64,000 nt of DNA from Chryseobacterium sp. KLBC 52 (GCF_003347605.1 NZ_QDFZ01000012.1:99815-163814); one strand, 5' to 3'; positions 8,701 to 17,180 are shown, counted from the stretch's first letter. A program made the numbers and translations. Notes: a model not told the origin generated them from the letters alone.

Positions 8701-8728
8701 TTGTTGAAAAGAATTTGATATAAATTTG
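8701..8728 (+). promoter_or_regulatory. Promoter of phoH
   Basis: TTG (8701-8703), a 17-bp spacer and TAAATTTG (8721-8728) give a textbook Bacteroidota promoter 42 bp before the phoH start codon. Confidence 0.75.
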
Positions 8729-8770
8729 AAAAAAAGCTTTAATTTTAAAATCTAAAAATAAAAATACTGC

Positions 8771-9730
8771 ATGTTTGAATTAACATATGATTTGGAAGAT
8801 ATCGATGCGAAAATCTTCTATGGAGTTAATAACCAATATTTCAACTTAATAAAATCAAGCTTTCCAACCATTAAAATTACAGGAAGAGATCATTTTATCT
8901 TTGCCATGGGAAATCAGGAAGCTTTAGACATACTGAAACAAAAACTGGACGATATTGTCAGTTTTATCTCCAAAAACAATTCAATAGGGCTGAAAGATGT
9001 TGAAAATATATTGAATATTAAAGACGAAAATGAGAAGCAACTGGTATTCGATCAGGATATCATTGTAAAAGGAGTTAACGGAAAAGTAATTAAAGCTAAG
9101 ACGACCAATCTTAAAAAGCTGGTCAAAGAGACGGAGAAAAAGGACATGGTTTTTGCCATTGGGCCTGCAGGTACCGGAAAAACTTATACCAGCGTTGCAT
9201 TGGCGGCAAGAGCTTTGAGAGATAAAGAGGTGAAAAGAATTATCCTGACAAGACCGGCCGTAGAAGCAGGAGAAAGTCTTGGATTCCTTCCTGGTGACCT
9301 TAAAGAAAAGCTGGATCCGTATTTACAGCCTTTATACGATGCGCTTCGTGATATGATTCCGCATGAGAAACTGGAAGGTTTCATGGAGAAGAAAGTGATT
9401 GAAGTAGCACCATTGGCTTTCATGAGAGGGCGTACTTTGGATGATGCTTTTGTGATTCTGGATGAAGCACAGAATACCACTCATGCACAGATGAAAATGT
9501 TCCTTACCAGAATGGGAATGAATGCTAAGTTCATTATCACAGGAGATCCGAGTCAGATTGATCTTCCTAAGAACCAACAATCCGGACTGAAAGAGGCTAT
9601 GAGAATTTTAAATGGAGTAAAAGAAATCGGATTTGTGCATCTTACAGAAGAAGATGTAGTAAGACACCCGGTAGTAAGAAAGATTATTCTGGCGTATAAC
9701 GATGAGGAGAAAAGACTGAGAAACGACTAG
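8771..9730 (+). CDS. phoH: PhoH-family ATPase
   Basis: The 319-residue protein carries a P-loop GPAGTGKTYTSVALA (about residues 136-150), the LTRPAVEAGESLGFLPGDL block, the Walker B segment VILDEAQNTT and the ITGDPSQIDLP sensor, all typical of PhoH/PhoL. An N-terminal KH-like region (about residues 20-75) precedes the ATPase. The family is cytoplasmic and is linked to RNA metabolism and ribosome maturation; its phosphate-starvation role is only known in some bacteria. It is monocistronic here, followed by a barrel gene with its own promoter. Confidence 0.93.
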   Translation: MFELTYDLEDIDAKIFYGVNNQYFNLIKSSFPTIKITGRDHFIFAMGNQEALDILKQKLDDIVSFISKNNSIGLKDVENILNIKDENEKQLVFDQDIIVKGVNGKVIKAKTTNLKKLVKETEKKDMVFAIGPAGTGKTYTSVALAARALRDKEVKRIILTRPAVEAGESLGFLPGDLKEKLDPYLQPLYDALRDMIPHEKLEGFMEKKVIEVAPLAFMRGRTLDDAFVILDEAQNTTHAQMKMFLTRMGMNAKFIITGDPSQIDLPKNQQSGLKEAMRILNGVKEIGFVHLTEEDVVRHPVVRKIILAYNDEEKRLRND

Positions 9731-9789
9731 TTCTGAATTTGTAAAAGTTTCTGTTAACCTTTTGTTAACTTTAAAATAGTTAGTTAAAA

Positions 9790-9820
9790 TTTGTTAATTT
9801 GAAAAAAATAGTTAGTTTTG
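9790..9820 (+). promoter_or_regulatory. Promoter of the first beta-barrel gene
   Basis: TTTG (9790-9793), a 19-bp spacer and TAGTTTTG (9813-9820) match the Bacteroidota consensus 29 bp before the ATG at 9850. Confidence 0.7.
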
Positions 9821-9849
9821 CAGACCTTAAATGTAAAAACTAACTAAAC

Positions 9850-10512
9850 ATGAAAAAACTTTTACTTGTTGCAGCAGTCGCTGCTATGGGAATTTGTGCC
9901 AACGCACAGGAATTTCGATTTGGTCCAAAGGCTGGTTTCGCAATGTCTACTATTAAACTAGACGATAAGCAAGATGATCTTGACGGAAGAAAAATGTCTC
10001 CTAAATATACCTTCTATATTGGTGGAATGGCTGAGTATAAATTCAATGATAACTTTGCTGTTCAGGGAGAGGTTTTGTATTCACCACTTGGAGCCAAGGA
10101 GAAAATTGATGGAGTAAACGCCGGAGGAATGTATTTTGGTGAATCAACTAAAGTAACTTTTGGAACTCTTTTGGTTCCTGTTTCTGCGAAATACTTTATT
10201 ACAGAAGGTTTCTCTGTAGCTGCAGGTCTTAACGTAGGAATCATTCTTACTGCCAAACAAAAGACTGTAATAGGTTCAGATTTCCTTGACGTAGAAATGG
10301 AAGGAGATGCCGGTGATGTAGATATTAAAAAAGATATCAAGTCTTTAAATCTTGCCCCTTTCTTAGGTGTTGAATATATGCTGGAAAACGGACTTTTCTT
10401 TGATGCAAGATACAGCTTGGGAGTATCCAACCTATCCAATGACAACAGCGGAGGTACTGTAAAGAATAGCTTTGCTCAGGTAGGTGTAGGCTTTAAATTC
10501 GGAGGAAACTAA
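9850..10512 (+). CDS. Outer-membrane beta-barrel (porin-family) protein 1
   Basis: The 220-residue product has a signal peptide (MKKLLLVAAVAAMGICANAQ) and alternating amphipathic strands. It opens with GPKAGFAMSTI and ends with AQVGVGFKFGG, as in small 8-strand OmpA/OprF-like 'porin family' barrels (PF13568 type). It is closest in the window to the fifth barrel gene (13063), sharing the KAGxAxSTL opening and the FxDARYSxGxxN and QxGVGxKF blocks. No enzymatic or periplasmic domain is present. Its role (adhesion, stress or structure) cannot be told. It is a single-gene unit with promoter and terminator. Confidence 0.85.
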   Translation: MKKLLLVAAVAAMGICANAQEFRFGPKAGFAMSTIKLDDKQDDLDGRKMSPKYTFYIGGMAEYKFNDNFAVQGEVLYSPLGAKEKIDGVNAGGMYFGESTKVTFGTLLVPVSAKYFITEGFSVAAGLNVGIILTAKQKTVIGSDFLDVEMEGDAGDVDIKKDIKSLNLAPFLGVEYMLENGLFFDARYSLGVSNLSNDNSGGTVKNSFAQVGVGFKFGGN

Positions 10513-10541
10513 TTCTGAAAAATTTACTTTCAAATGATAAT

Positions 10542-10572
10542 AAAAGCAGGACAAATTTTGTCCTGCTTTTCT
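10542..10572 (+). terminator. Terminator of barrel gene 1
   Basis: AAAAGCAGGACAAA pairs with TTTGTCCTGCTTTT, with the stem ending in a T-tract, 30 bp past the stop. Confidence 0.85.
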
Positions 10573-10611
10573 GTTATAAGGCAATTTTATTCTAATGATG
10601 AAAATAATTAG

Positions 10612-10619
10612 TATTTTTG
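10612..10619 (+). promoter_or_regulatory. -7 element for barrel gene 2
   Basis: TATTTTTG lies 25 bp upstream of the ATG at 10645. A TTG box at the ideal distance is not obvious. Confidence 0.45.
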
Positions 10620-10644
10620 CAGGGTAAAATTTAAACTTAAAAAA

Positions 10645-11145
10645 ATGAAAAAACTACTATTACTAGGTGCTTTTGCACTTTTAGGAGGTGCTGCTCAGGC
10701 ACAGGAAGGTTTTAAATTGGGTGGACATATTGGTGTTCCTGTATCTGACGCAAGTGATGTATCTTCGTTTACATTAGGAGTGGATGCAGCTTATATGTGG
10801 AATATTGCTAAAGGTTTTGACCTTGGGGTAACCACAGGATATTCTCATTTCTTTGGAAAAGATCACTTTGATGATTTCGGATTTGTTCCTGTAGCTGTTT
10901 CCGGGAAATACAGATTTAAGGGTGCTCCTATTTTTGTAGGGTTAGACCTTGGATATGGTATTTCTACAAAGGATGGAGTAGATGGAGGTTTCTATGCACA
11001 GCCTAAATTTGGATATCAGATGTCTAAAGGAGAGTTGTACATCGGTTACCAATCTATCAGTAATAAGCGTGACCTGCCAGGATGGGGAAGATATAGCTGG
11101 AATGTAGGAGCGGTTAACCTAGGTTATAATTTCTTTTTGAAATAA
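10645..11145 (+). CDS. Outer-membrane beta-barrel protein 2
   Basis: This 166-residue protein has a signal peptide (MKKLLLLGAFALLGGAAQAQ) and strand-rich, glycine/aromatic-rich sequence ending in the outer-membrane pattern NLGYNFFLK. It is the smallest of the five tandem barrels and the most divergent in sequence. The repeated aromatic-Gly pairs (GVTTGYSHFF, GLDLGYGIS, GYQSIS) fit an 8-strand barrel. Function is unknown. It is flanked by strong terminators on both sides, so it is transcribed alone. Confidence 0.8.
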   Translation: MKKLLLLGAFALLGGAAQAQEGFKLGGHIGVPVSDASDVSSFTLGVDAAYMWNIAKGFDLGVTTGYSHFFGKDHFDDFGFVPVAVSGKYRFKGAPIFVGLDLGYGISTKDGVDGGFYAQPKFGYQMSKGELYIGYQSISNKRDLPGWGRYSWNVGAVNLGYNFFLK

Positions 11146-11166
11146 GAAAAAACAAGTGCATATGAG

Positions 11167-11193
11167 AACTCCGGCCGAAGGCCGGAGTTTTTT
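11167..11193 (+). terminator. Terminator of barrel gene 2
   Basis: A GC-rich stem AACTCCGGCC/GGCCGGAGTT with a GAA loop is followed by TTTT, the strongest hairpin in this cluster. Confidence 0.9.
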
Positions 11194-11604
11194 CATTACT
11201 TATATATAAATGTACAGAGTGTTAATCATAAATTTTTAATAGAGTAGATCTGTAACGATTAGAAATACGTGAAAATAGTCTTAAATAATAAACAATTGTT
11301 TAAATTTTAAGAGTTAATAACTTTAAAATTAGTAATTTAGGTTAATTAATTTTAGCATTTTTCCAGAATTTATGGGGTTTTGCAAAAAATGGTAAAATTT
11401 AAAAAGTTAAATATATTTGTGTCTTGTTGAAAAAAAGTGATTTTTTTATTCATAATATTGTGAAAAACTTAATAAGTCTTCTTAACTAGGATTTATTTTT
11501 ATAAAACTCCAAATTTTAACAATGATATTAATCACATTAACAAATTTTAATATTAGTGGGGACCACTGTAAATTTGCCCTCAGAAAGTATTAAAATTTTT
11601 TACA
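11194..11604 (+). other. 410-bp AT-rich leader before barrel gene 3
   Basis: No reading frame of note is visible. The region is very AT-rich with several TTAA runs. A GTGGGGACCAC inverted repeat lies near 11557-11567, followed at once by a TAAATTTG box near 11572-11579 that is the best candidate -7 element for the gene at 11605. The length is unusual next to the 75-130 bp spacers of the other four barrel genes. Confidence 0.45.
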
Positions 11605-12261
11605 ATGAAAAAAATATTATTAGCGGGTGCTGTTGCACTTTTTGGTTTATCAAACGCTCAGATTGCTAAAGGAACTACATATTTATCAGGATCTGTTGGT
11701 TATTCTCAAGTAGAAACGAACAACGGTAACCTTAAAACTGAAAACTTCAACGTATTACCTACAGTTGGATATTTCGTTAACACTAACTTAGCAATCGGAT
11801 TAGGTGTAGGATACCAAACTGAAAAAACTACAGCTACTACGACTACTACAATCGGAAACGCTACAACTGTAAGCGAAAATGTAGTTAAGCAACCAGCTTT
11901 CGTTGTTGCTCCATTCGTAAGAAAATACTGGACTTTGTCTGACAAGTTGTATATCTTCGGACAATTAGCAGTTCCAATGCAGTTCGGAAAAACTGAAACT
12001 GAAACTAGCTCTGTAACTACAGCTGGAAATACTACAATTTCTAACTCTACTTCTACTGAAGCTAAATACACTCAAATCGGTGTTACTGTTAAGCCAGGTT
12101 TAGATTATTTCTTAAACAAAAACTGGTCTATCGAAGCTACTATCGGTGAGTTCGGTTATAACAACTACAAGCCAAAAGATGGTGATGCTACAAACAACTA
12201 CAACTTCGGATTGAATTTATCTTCTGTAACTTTCGGAGTTAAATATGTATTTGCAAAATAA
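11605..12261 (+). CDS. Outer-membrane beta-barrel protein 3
   Basis: The product is 218 residues with signal peptide MKKILLAGAVALFGLSNAQ and a barrel ending SSVTFGVKYVFAK. It is a close paralogue of the next gene: the openings (IAKGTxYLSGxVGY), the middle (FVVAPFVRKYWTLSDKLYIFGQL) and the C terminus (KNWSIEATIGEFGYN) are nearly identical. Two threonine/serine-rich loops (about residues 72-90 and 130-155) look like exposed variable loops. Codon choice resembles the highly expressed atp genes, and with the long private leader this suggests the abundantly made copy. Confidence 0.85.
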   Translation: MKKILLAGAVALFGLSNAQIAKGTTYLSGSVGYSQVETNNGNLKTENFNVLPTVGYFVNTNLAIGLGVGYQTEKTTATTTTTIGNATTVSENVVKQPAFVVAPFVRKYWTLSDKLYIFGQLAVPMQFGKTETETSSVTTAGNTTISNSTSTEAKYTQIGVTVKPGLDYFLNKNWSIEATIGEFGYNNYKPKDGDATNNYNFGLNLSSVTFGVKYVFAK

Positions 12262-12281
12262 TAAACAAAGCATATAGCAAG

Positions 12282-12312
12282 AAAGCCCTGAGAAACCCTT
12301 AGGGCTTTTTTT
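12282..12312 (+). terminator. Terminator of barrel gene 3
   Basis: AAAGCCCT and AGGGCTTT flank an 11-nt loop, followed by a T-tract. Confidence 0.75.
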
Positions 12313-12336
12313 CTATACAAAACTAATATAAAAATC

Positions 12337-12999
12337 ATGAAAAAAATCGTATTGATGGGTGCTGTGGCGCTTTTCGGTTTATCAAATGCACAGATCGCAA
12401 AAGGAACTTCTTATCTTTCAGGTCAGGTAGGATATTATCACAATGAGAAAAACGAATTTGAAACCAATAGAAAGGATGACGTGATCAGAATCCTTCCTAC
12501 GGCAGGGTATTTCGTTACTACTAACCTGGCTGTGGGACTTGGCGTAGGCTATAAAAGCTCTGTTACAAAATATAAATTGGGCAACCCTGCCATAAGTAAT
12601 GTATTTGAAGTTAAATATACAGATAATGCTTTTGTGGTAGCACCATTCGTGAGAAAATACTGGACTTTATCTGATAAATTATACATCTTCGGGCAGTTAC
12701 AGGTTCCATTGGAGTTTGGTAAGGAAAAAATGAATGCAAACAGTAATATTAATGATGTGGATCCTTTGCTTACAGCTGCCTTGAACAGAGAAAATAACTA
12801 TACCAATATTGGAGTGAATATCAAGCCGGGTCTGGATTATTTCGTGACTAAAAACTGGTCAATTGAAGCTACAATTGGGGAATTCGGATACAATACTTAC
12901 AAAAGAGATATTGATGGGGCAAAAAGAACGGATGATTACAAATTTGGTATCAGTTTAAGTTCCGTGACTTTTGGAGTTAAATATGTATTTGCAAAATAA
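12337..12999 (+). CDS. Outer-membrane beta-barrel protein 4, paralogue of protein 3
   Basis: The product is 220 residues with signal peptide MKKIVLMGAVALFGLSNAQ. It shares framework blocks with protein 3 (RKYWTLSDKLYIFGQL, IKPGLDYFVTKNWSIEATIG, SSVTFGVKYVFAK), while the loops (about residues 35-50, 75-90 and 125-150) differ completely and are charged instead of threonine-rich. This is the pattern of a recent tandem duplication with diverging surface loops. Codon use is less biased than in protein 3. It starts 25 bp after the previous terminator, so it may rely on partial read-through. Confidence 0.85.
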   Translation: MKKIVLMGAVALFGLSNAQIAKGTSYLSGQVGYYHNEKNEFETNRKDDVIRILPTAGYFVTTNLAVGLGVGYKSSVTKYKLGNPAISNVFEVKYTDNAFVVAPFVRKYWTLSDKLYIFGQLQVPLEFGKEKMNANSNINDVDPLLTAALNRENNYTNIGVNIKPGLDYFVTKNWSIEATIGEFGYNTYKRDIDGAKRTDDYKFGISLSSVTFGVKYVFAK

Positions 13000-13011
13000 A
13001 ATAGATATATT

Positions 13012-13045
13012 AGTCCTAAGATAGCTATCTTAGGGCTTCTTTATT
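13012..13045 (+). terminator. Terminator of barrel gene 4
   Basis: AGTCCTAAGATAG pairs with CTATCTTAGGGCT (one G-T pair), then TCTTTATTTT. Confidence 0.75.
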
Positions 13046-13062
13046 TTAAAACTATTTTAATC

Positions 13063-13716
13063 ATGAAAAAAATCTTATTAGCATCTGCAATTGCTTTATT
13101 TGCAGGATTGAATGCGCAAACTACATTTGGAATAAAGGCAGGTTATGCTTTATCAACATTAAATTCTGATGCAAACAGTGTCGATTTTGGCGGAATTGGA
13201 GCAAGTCTTGAATCTAAATCCGGCTTTTATATCGGTGGTTTGGTTGAGCATAAATTGAACAGTAAATTTGCATTACAGGGAGAAGTGGAATACGCTAACC
13301 TTGGAGGTAAAGCAGTGGTGAAGGTTTCCGGAGTTACTGTAACGGAAAAACTGCATTTTAACAGAATTGTTATTCCTGTATCCGCAAGATATTATGCAAC
13401 TCCCGAACTGGGGCTTTATGCCGGCCCATATGTAAGTTTCAGAACCAATACAAAAGCTAAAATTGAAGTGAGCGGAGCTCAGTCGAATCCAGCTGCTATC
13501 AACGAAGGTGAAAAATATCTTGAAAACTATTTTGATAATGGACTGAAATCGACAGAATTCGGTTTGTTCCTTGGTGCTGATTATAATGTATATAAAGGAC
13601 TATTTGTAGATGCCCGTTACAGTTTTGGTCTTACCAATATGATCAAAAATCCTGTAGATGGAGAAAAACTAAAGATGAATTTCTTCCAGTTAGGAGTAGG
13701 ATACAAGTTTAAATAA
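13063..13716 (+). CDS. Outer-membrane beta-barrel protein 5
   Basis: The product is 217 residues: signal peptide MKKILLASAIALFAGLNAQ, then GIKAGYALSTLNSD and a porin-family barrel ending FFQLGVGYKFK. It is the same subtype as barrel gene 1 (shared GFYIGGLVEHKLNSKFALQGEVEY and FVDARYSFGLTN blocks), so the cluster holds two paralogous pairs plus a singleton. No extra domain is visible. The start lies 26 bp beyond the preceding terminator stem. Confidence 0.83.
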   Translation: MKKILLASAIALFAGLNAQTTFGIKAGYALSTLNSDANSVDFGGIGASLESKSGFYIGGLVEHKLNSKFALQGEVEYANLGGKAVVKVSGVTVTEKLHFNRIVIPVSARYYATPELGLYAGPYVSFRTNTKAKIEVSGAQSNPAAINEGEKYLENYFDNGLKSTEFGLFLGADYNVYKGLFVDARYSFGLTNMIKNPVDGEKLKMNFFQLGVGYKFK

Positions 13717-13735
13717 ACAAATTGTAGTATAAAAA

Positions 13736-13769
13736 CAAAAAACTCTCAGAATTTCTGAGAGTTTTTTTA
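13736..13769. terminator. Bidirectional terminator between barrel gene 5 and ffh
   Basis: A perfect AACTCTCAGA stem is preceded by an A-run and followed by a T-run, so it serves both the plus-strand barrel gene and the convergent minus-strand ffh. Confidence 0.85.
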
Positions 13770-13787
13770 TGAATGATTTTGTCTTTC

Positions 13788-15149
13788 TTATTTTCCAAAC
13801 ATTCCACCCATTCCAGGCATGTTTGGCATTTTGCTCATCATCTGCATCATTTGCTTTCCTTGAGGTCCTTGCATCATCTTCATCATTTTACCCATCTGAT
13901 CGAATTGTTTCATCAATTGATTCACGTCTTCGATTTTTCTTCCGGCTCCTTTAGCAATTCTACTTTTTCTCTGTGTATTGATAATGGAAGGCCTTCTTCT
14001 TTCTTCAGGAGTCATAGAGTAGATGATCGCTTCAATGTGTTTAAATGCATCATCACTGATTTCTACGTCTTTAATGGCTTTTCCAACTCCAGGAATCATT
14101 CCCATCAAATCCTTCATATTACCCATCTTCTTGATTTGATTGATCTGCTTAAGGAAATCATCAAAACCAAACTCGTTTTTAGCAATTTTTTTGTGAAGTT
14201 TTTTAGCTTCCTCTTCGTCAAACTGCTCCTGAGCTCTTTCTACTAAGGAAACAACGTCTCCCATTCCCAGGATTCTGTCTGCCATCCTTTCCGGGTAGAA
14301 AAGATCTAAAGCTTCCATTTTTTCTCCTGTAGAGATAAATTTGATTGGTTTTTCAACAACAGAACGGATCGTCAGTGCAGCACCCCCTCTTGTATCACCA
14401 TCCAATTTCGTTAAAACAACCCCGTCAAAGTTCAAAGCATCATTGAATGCTTTTGCTGTATTCACAGCATCCTGACCTGTCATTGAGTCAACAACAAATA
14501 GGGTTTCATTTGGTTTAATGAAATAATGTACAGATTTGATTTCGTTCATCATCTGCTCATCAATCGCTAAACGACCAGCTGTATCCACGATTACTACATC
14601 ATGGTTGTTGGCCTTTGCAAAATTGATCGCGTTTTCAGCAATGGTAGATGGGTTAGTAGCACCTTCTTCAGTGTAAACAGGGACATTAATTTGTCCTCCC
14701 AATACTTTCAGCTGGTCAATCGCTGCAGGACGGTAAACGTCACACGCTACCAATAAAGGTTTTTTATTTCTTTTTGTCTGTAAATAATTAGCAAGTTTTC
14801 CTGAGAAAGTAGTCTTACCAGATCCCTGAAGACCTGCAATAAGGATTACAGAGGGTTTTCCTGAAAGATTGATTCCTTCCTGAGAACCTCCCATAAGGTC
14901 TACCAATTCATCATGAACAATTTTCGTCATCAACTGTCCCGGAGTAAGGGAAGTAAGAACGTTTTCTCCTAATGCTTTATCCTGAACTCTCTTTGTAAGA
15001 TCTTTCGCAACTTTATAGTTAACGTCGGCATCCACCAATGCTCTACGGATCTCCTTTACGGTTTCCGCCACATTGATTTCAGTAATTTTTCCTCTTCCGG
15101 AAATATTGTGTAATGCCTTGTCTAATTTATCCTGTAAACTATTAAACAT
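13788..15149 (-). CDS. ffh: Signal recognition particle protein Ffh (SRP54)
   Basis: The 453-residue protein has an N domain, then the G domain with GLQGSGKTTFSGKLA (about residues 105-119), DTAGRLAIDEQM and TKLDGD. It ends in a methionine-rich M domain (MMKMMQGPQGKQMMQMMSKM) that binds signal peptides and 4.5S RNA. Ffh targets nascent membrane proteins to FtsY and SecYEG. Length is typical. It is transcribed alone from its own promoter. The 4.5S RNA gene is not visible in this window. Confidence 0.97.
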   Translation of the reverse strand: MFNSLQDKLDKALHNISGRGKITEINVAETVKEIRRALVDADVNYKVAKDLTKRVQDKALGENVLTSLTPGQLMTKIVHDELVDLMGGSQEGINLSGKPSVILIAGLQGSGKTTFSGKLANYLQTKRNKKPLLVACDVYRPAAIDQLKVLGGQINVPVYTEEGATNPSTIAENAINFAKANNHDVVIVDTAGRLAIDEQMMNEIKSVHYFIKPNETLFVVDSMTGQDAVNTAKAFNDALNFDGVVLTKLDGDTRGGAALTIRSVVEKPIKFISTGEKMEALDLFYPERMADRILGMGDVVSLVERAQEQFDEEEAKKLHKKIAKNEFGFDDFLKQINQIKKMGNMKDLMGMIPGVGKAIKDVEISDDAFKHIEAIIYSMTPEERRRPSIINTQRKSRIAKGAGRKIEDVNQLMKQFDQMGKMMKMMQGPQGKQMMQMMSKMPNMPGMGGMFGK

Positions 15150-15172
15150 ATTTATTGTAAATTATAGGTTTG

Positions 15173-15201
15173 CAAAAATAAGGAATTTTTAGCATATCCA
15201 A
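15173..15201 (-). promoter_or_regulatory. Promoter of ffh
   Basis: On the minus strand TTG (15201-15199), an 18-bp spacer and TATTTTTG (15180-15173) precede the ffh start by 23 bp. Confidence 0.7.
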
Positions 15202-15298
15202 AGTGTTTAATCACGTAATATTATATATATACGTAATATTATTATAGACAAGAAAAATGATAAATATCAAATCATAGTATAATCCGATAGAAAAAGTC

Positions 15299-15306
15299 TA
15301 TTTTTG
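15299..15306 (+). promoter_or_regulatory. -7 element before the AtpI-like gene
   Basis: TATTTTTG lies 19 bp upstream of the ATG at 15326. The upstream DNA is very AT-rich with a repeated ACGTAATATTAT; no clear TTG box is seen. Confidence 0.45.
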
Positions 15307-15325
15307 CGATCAATTAAAATATAGA

Positions 15326-15697
15326 ATGAAAATTAATCCCAATATTCTTGTTGTCATTTTATTCTTTCTGACCTTCCTAGTGCATTTCTCCCTTTGGAAA
15401 TTTGTTTTTCACCTGGATGAAATTGTGATCATTAAATTTTACCTTTTTCTAAGCGTCATGTTTATGATGATGATCACCCTTATTATCTTAATCAATAGAG
15501 TAGCGCCGGAATTTTTAGGATTGTCTGTTATTGGTTTGATCCTTTTAAAATTCGGTTTGATGTACTTAATCAGAAAAAAACTGAACTTTGAAGTGATTCC
15601 TGGCTATAAATTTCATTTTATTATGCCCTATTTTGTCCTGACAGCCCTGCTTACATACTATGCCATCAAGCTGATTAATCATGATAAAAAACAGTAA
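15326..15697 (+). CDS. Small membrane protein in AtpI position (DUF6168-like)
   Basis: The 123-residue protein is almost entirely hydrophobic, with four predicted transmembrane helices (about residues 8-28, 36-58, 64-82 and 97-115) and a KLINHDKKQ tail. It lies directly upstream of atpB, where other bacteria carry atpI, an assembly helper for the c-ring. It resembles the DUF6168 proteins of flavobacterial ATP synthase loci. It has its own promoter element, and a second promoter separates it from atpB. A role in ATP synthase assembly is inferred from position only. Confidence 0.65.
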   Translation: MKINPNILVVILFFLTFLVHFSLWKFVFHLDEIVIIKFYLFLSVMFMMMITLIILINRVAPEFLGLSVIGLILLKFGLMYLIRKKLNFEVIPGYKFHFIMPYFVLTALLTYYAIKLINHDKKQ

Positions 15698-15706
15698 AAT
15701 AATTTA

Positions 15707-15735
15707 TTGAAACTAGAAAAAATATCATATTTTTG
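15707..15735 (+). promoter_or_regulatory. Promoter of the atpBEFHAG operon
   Basis: TTG (15707-15709), an 18-bp spacer and TATTTTTG (15728-15735) form a full Bacteroidota promoter 21 bp before the atpB start codon, implying a short leader. Confidence 0.7.
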
Positions 15736-15756
15736 CACAACGAAAAAAACCTATCA

Positions 15757-16854
15757 ATGTTTAAGAAATTCGCAGTTTTATTCTACAGTATTTTTGTATT
15801 AAACTTAGTGTCTGCACAGCACGGTGAGGCTACTGCTGGCGCAGCTCCTGCTCAAGAGCTTTCAGAGAAAGACAAAGTAAGCAAAGAAAACAAAGAGTTC
15901 ATCGATCATCACTTATTGGATGCACATGATTTCACATTGATGGTTGATAAAGATGGTCACCACATCGGTTTCCCTCTTCCTGTTATTATCTATGATAACG
16001 GTTTCCACTCTTTCATGAGTAACAAAGAAGGGTTCATGCACGGAGAGCCTACTGAAGTAGACGGTTCTTTTTATGTATTGCACCATGAAAAAATCTACAA
16101 GACTGATGCAGCTGGAACTTTAACACTTGGTGAAGACGGTCATCCAACTAACGTGAAGCCTCTAGATCTTTCTATTACAAAAAGTGTATTGATTATTTTA
16201 TTAGTGTCAATCTTTATGTTTGTATTATTTGTTGGAATGGCTAAATCTTATAAGAAGTCAGCGATCCCAACAGGTGCAGCAAGATTCTTAGAGCCACTGA
16301 TCATCTTTGTAAGAGACGAAGTTGCTATTCCTAACATCGGACATAAGTATAAGAGATTCATGGGGTATTTATTAACAGTATTCTTCTTTATCCTTTTCCT
16401 TAACGTTCTTGGATTAATGCCTTTCGGAATTAATGTTACAGGTAATATCACTATGACATTCTTCCTGGCTATCCTTACGTATTTGATTACAACATTCTCA
16501 GCGAACAAAGATTACTGGAAACACATCTTCTGGATGCCAGGAGTACCGGTTCCAATGAAACTGATCATGCTTCCTATCGAATTATTAGGAACAATCACTA
16601 AACCATTCGCATTGATGATCCGACTTTTTGCCAACATGACTGCAGGACACATCGTAGTAATGAGTTTGATCGGATTGATCTATGTATTCAAGAATTTCAT
16701 CGCAGGTGTTGCATTCCCATTCTTAACATTAGTAATTTATTTACTGGAAGTATTGGTAGCATTCCTACAGGCTTATATCTTTACAATGTTATCAGCACTG
16801 TTTATTGGAATGGCAGTAGAAGAGCACGAGCACGAACATCATGCAGCTCACTAA
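15757..16854 (+). CDS. atpB: F0F1 ATP synthase subunit a
   Basis: From the ATG at 15757 the product is 365 residues; an upstream TTG frame overlaps the promoter and was rejected. A signal-peptide-like start (MFKKFAVLFYSIFVLNLVSA) and a long histidine-rich external region (about residues 25-125) precede the conserved membrane part, an extension usual in Bacteroidota. The essential proton-channel arginine is R289 in MIRLFANMTAGH. The protein ends in a His/Glu-rich tail. It opens the F0 part of the operon and forms the half-channels next to the c-ring. Confidence 0.95.
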   Translation: MFKKFAVLFYSIFVLNLVSAQHGEATAGAAPAQELSEKDKVSKENKEFIDHHLLDAHDFTLMVDKDGHHIGFPLPVIIYDNGFHSFMSNKEGFMHGEPTEVDGSFYVLHHEKIYKTDAAGTLTLGEDGHPTNVKPLDLSITKSVLIILLVSIFMFVLFVGMAKSYKKSAIPTGAARFLEPLIIFVRDEVAIPNIGHKYKRFMGYLLTVFFFILFLNVLGLMPFGINVTGNITMTFFLAILTYLITTFSANKDYWKHIFWMPGVPVPMKLIMLPIELLGTITKPFALMIRLFANMTAGHIVVMSLIGLIYVFKNFIAGVAFPFLTLVIYLLEVLVAFLQAYIFTMLSALFIGMAVEEHEHEHHAAH

Positions 16855-16901
16855 TTGAAATTATAAATTAAAGTAAAACAAATTTTTTAAAATTATATAT
16901 T

Positions 16902-17096
16902 ATGGAAATCCCTAAAATTGTAGGTGCTGGTATCGTAGTACTAGGTGTAGGTATCGGTCTTGGTAAAATCGGAGCTGCTGCTCTTGAAGCTATCGCTAGA
17001 CAACCTGAGCAATCTGGAAAAATCCAAACAGCTATGCTTATCGCAGCTGCACTTGTAGAAGGTGTTGCGTTTGCTGCTCTATTCGCAGTAAACTAA
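16902..17096 (+). CDS. atpE: F0F1 ATP synthase subunit c
   Basis: This 64-residue hairpin of two membrane helices is joined by the RQPEQ loop that contacts the central stalk. The ion-binding carboxylate is E53 in LVEGVAF. Sodium-type c subunits have a Gln in helix 1 and Ser/Thr after the Glu; here the matching positions are L20 and G54, so a proton-driven ring is expected. The protein is short for the family (usually 75-90). Its codon use is strongly biased, as suits a subunit made in 8-15 copies per complex. Confidence 0.96.
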   Translation: MEIPKIVGAGIVVLGVGIGLGKIGAAALEAIARQPEQSGKIQTAMLIAAALVEGVAFAALFAVN

Positions 17097-17180
17097 TTAA
17101 ACTCAAACCATTATCTGTGACGGTTGGTTACAGGTAATGGTTCTTTAAAAAAAAGTAATAATTATTTATACATTTATATA

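Noticed and set aside
9184..9580. Minus-strand frames inside phoH
   Set aside because: They are antisense shadows of a clear PhoH coding sequence with no start signals or family resemblance.
15213..15242. Repeated ACGTAATATTAT upstream of the AtpI-like gene as a binding site
   Set aside because: Two 12-bp copies in extremely AT-rich DNA are weak evidence and there is no dyad or candidate regulator.
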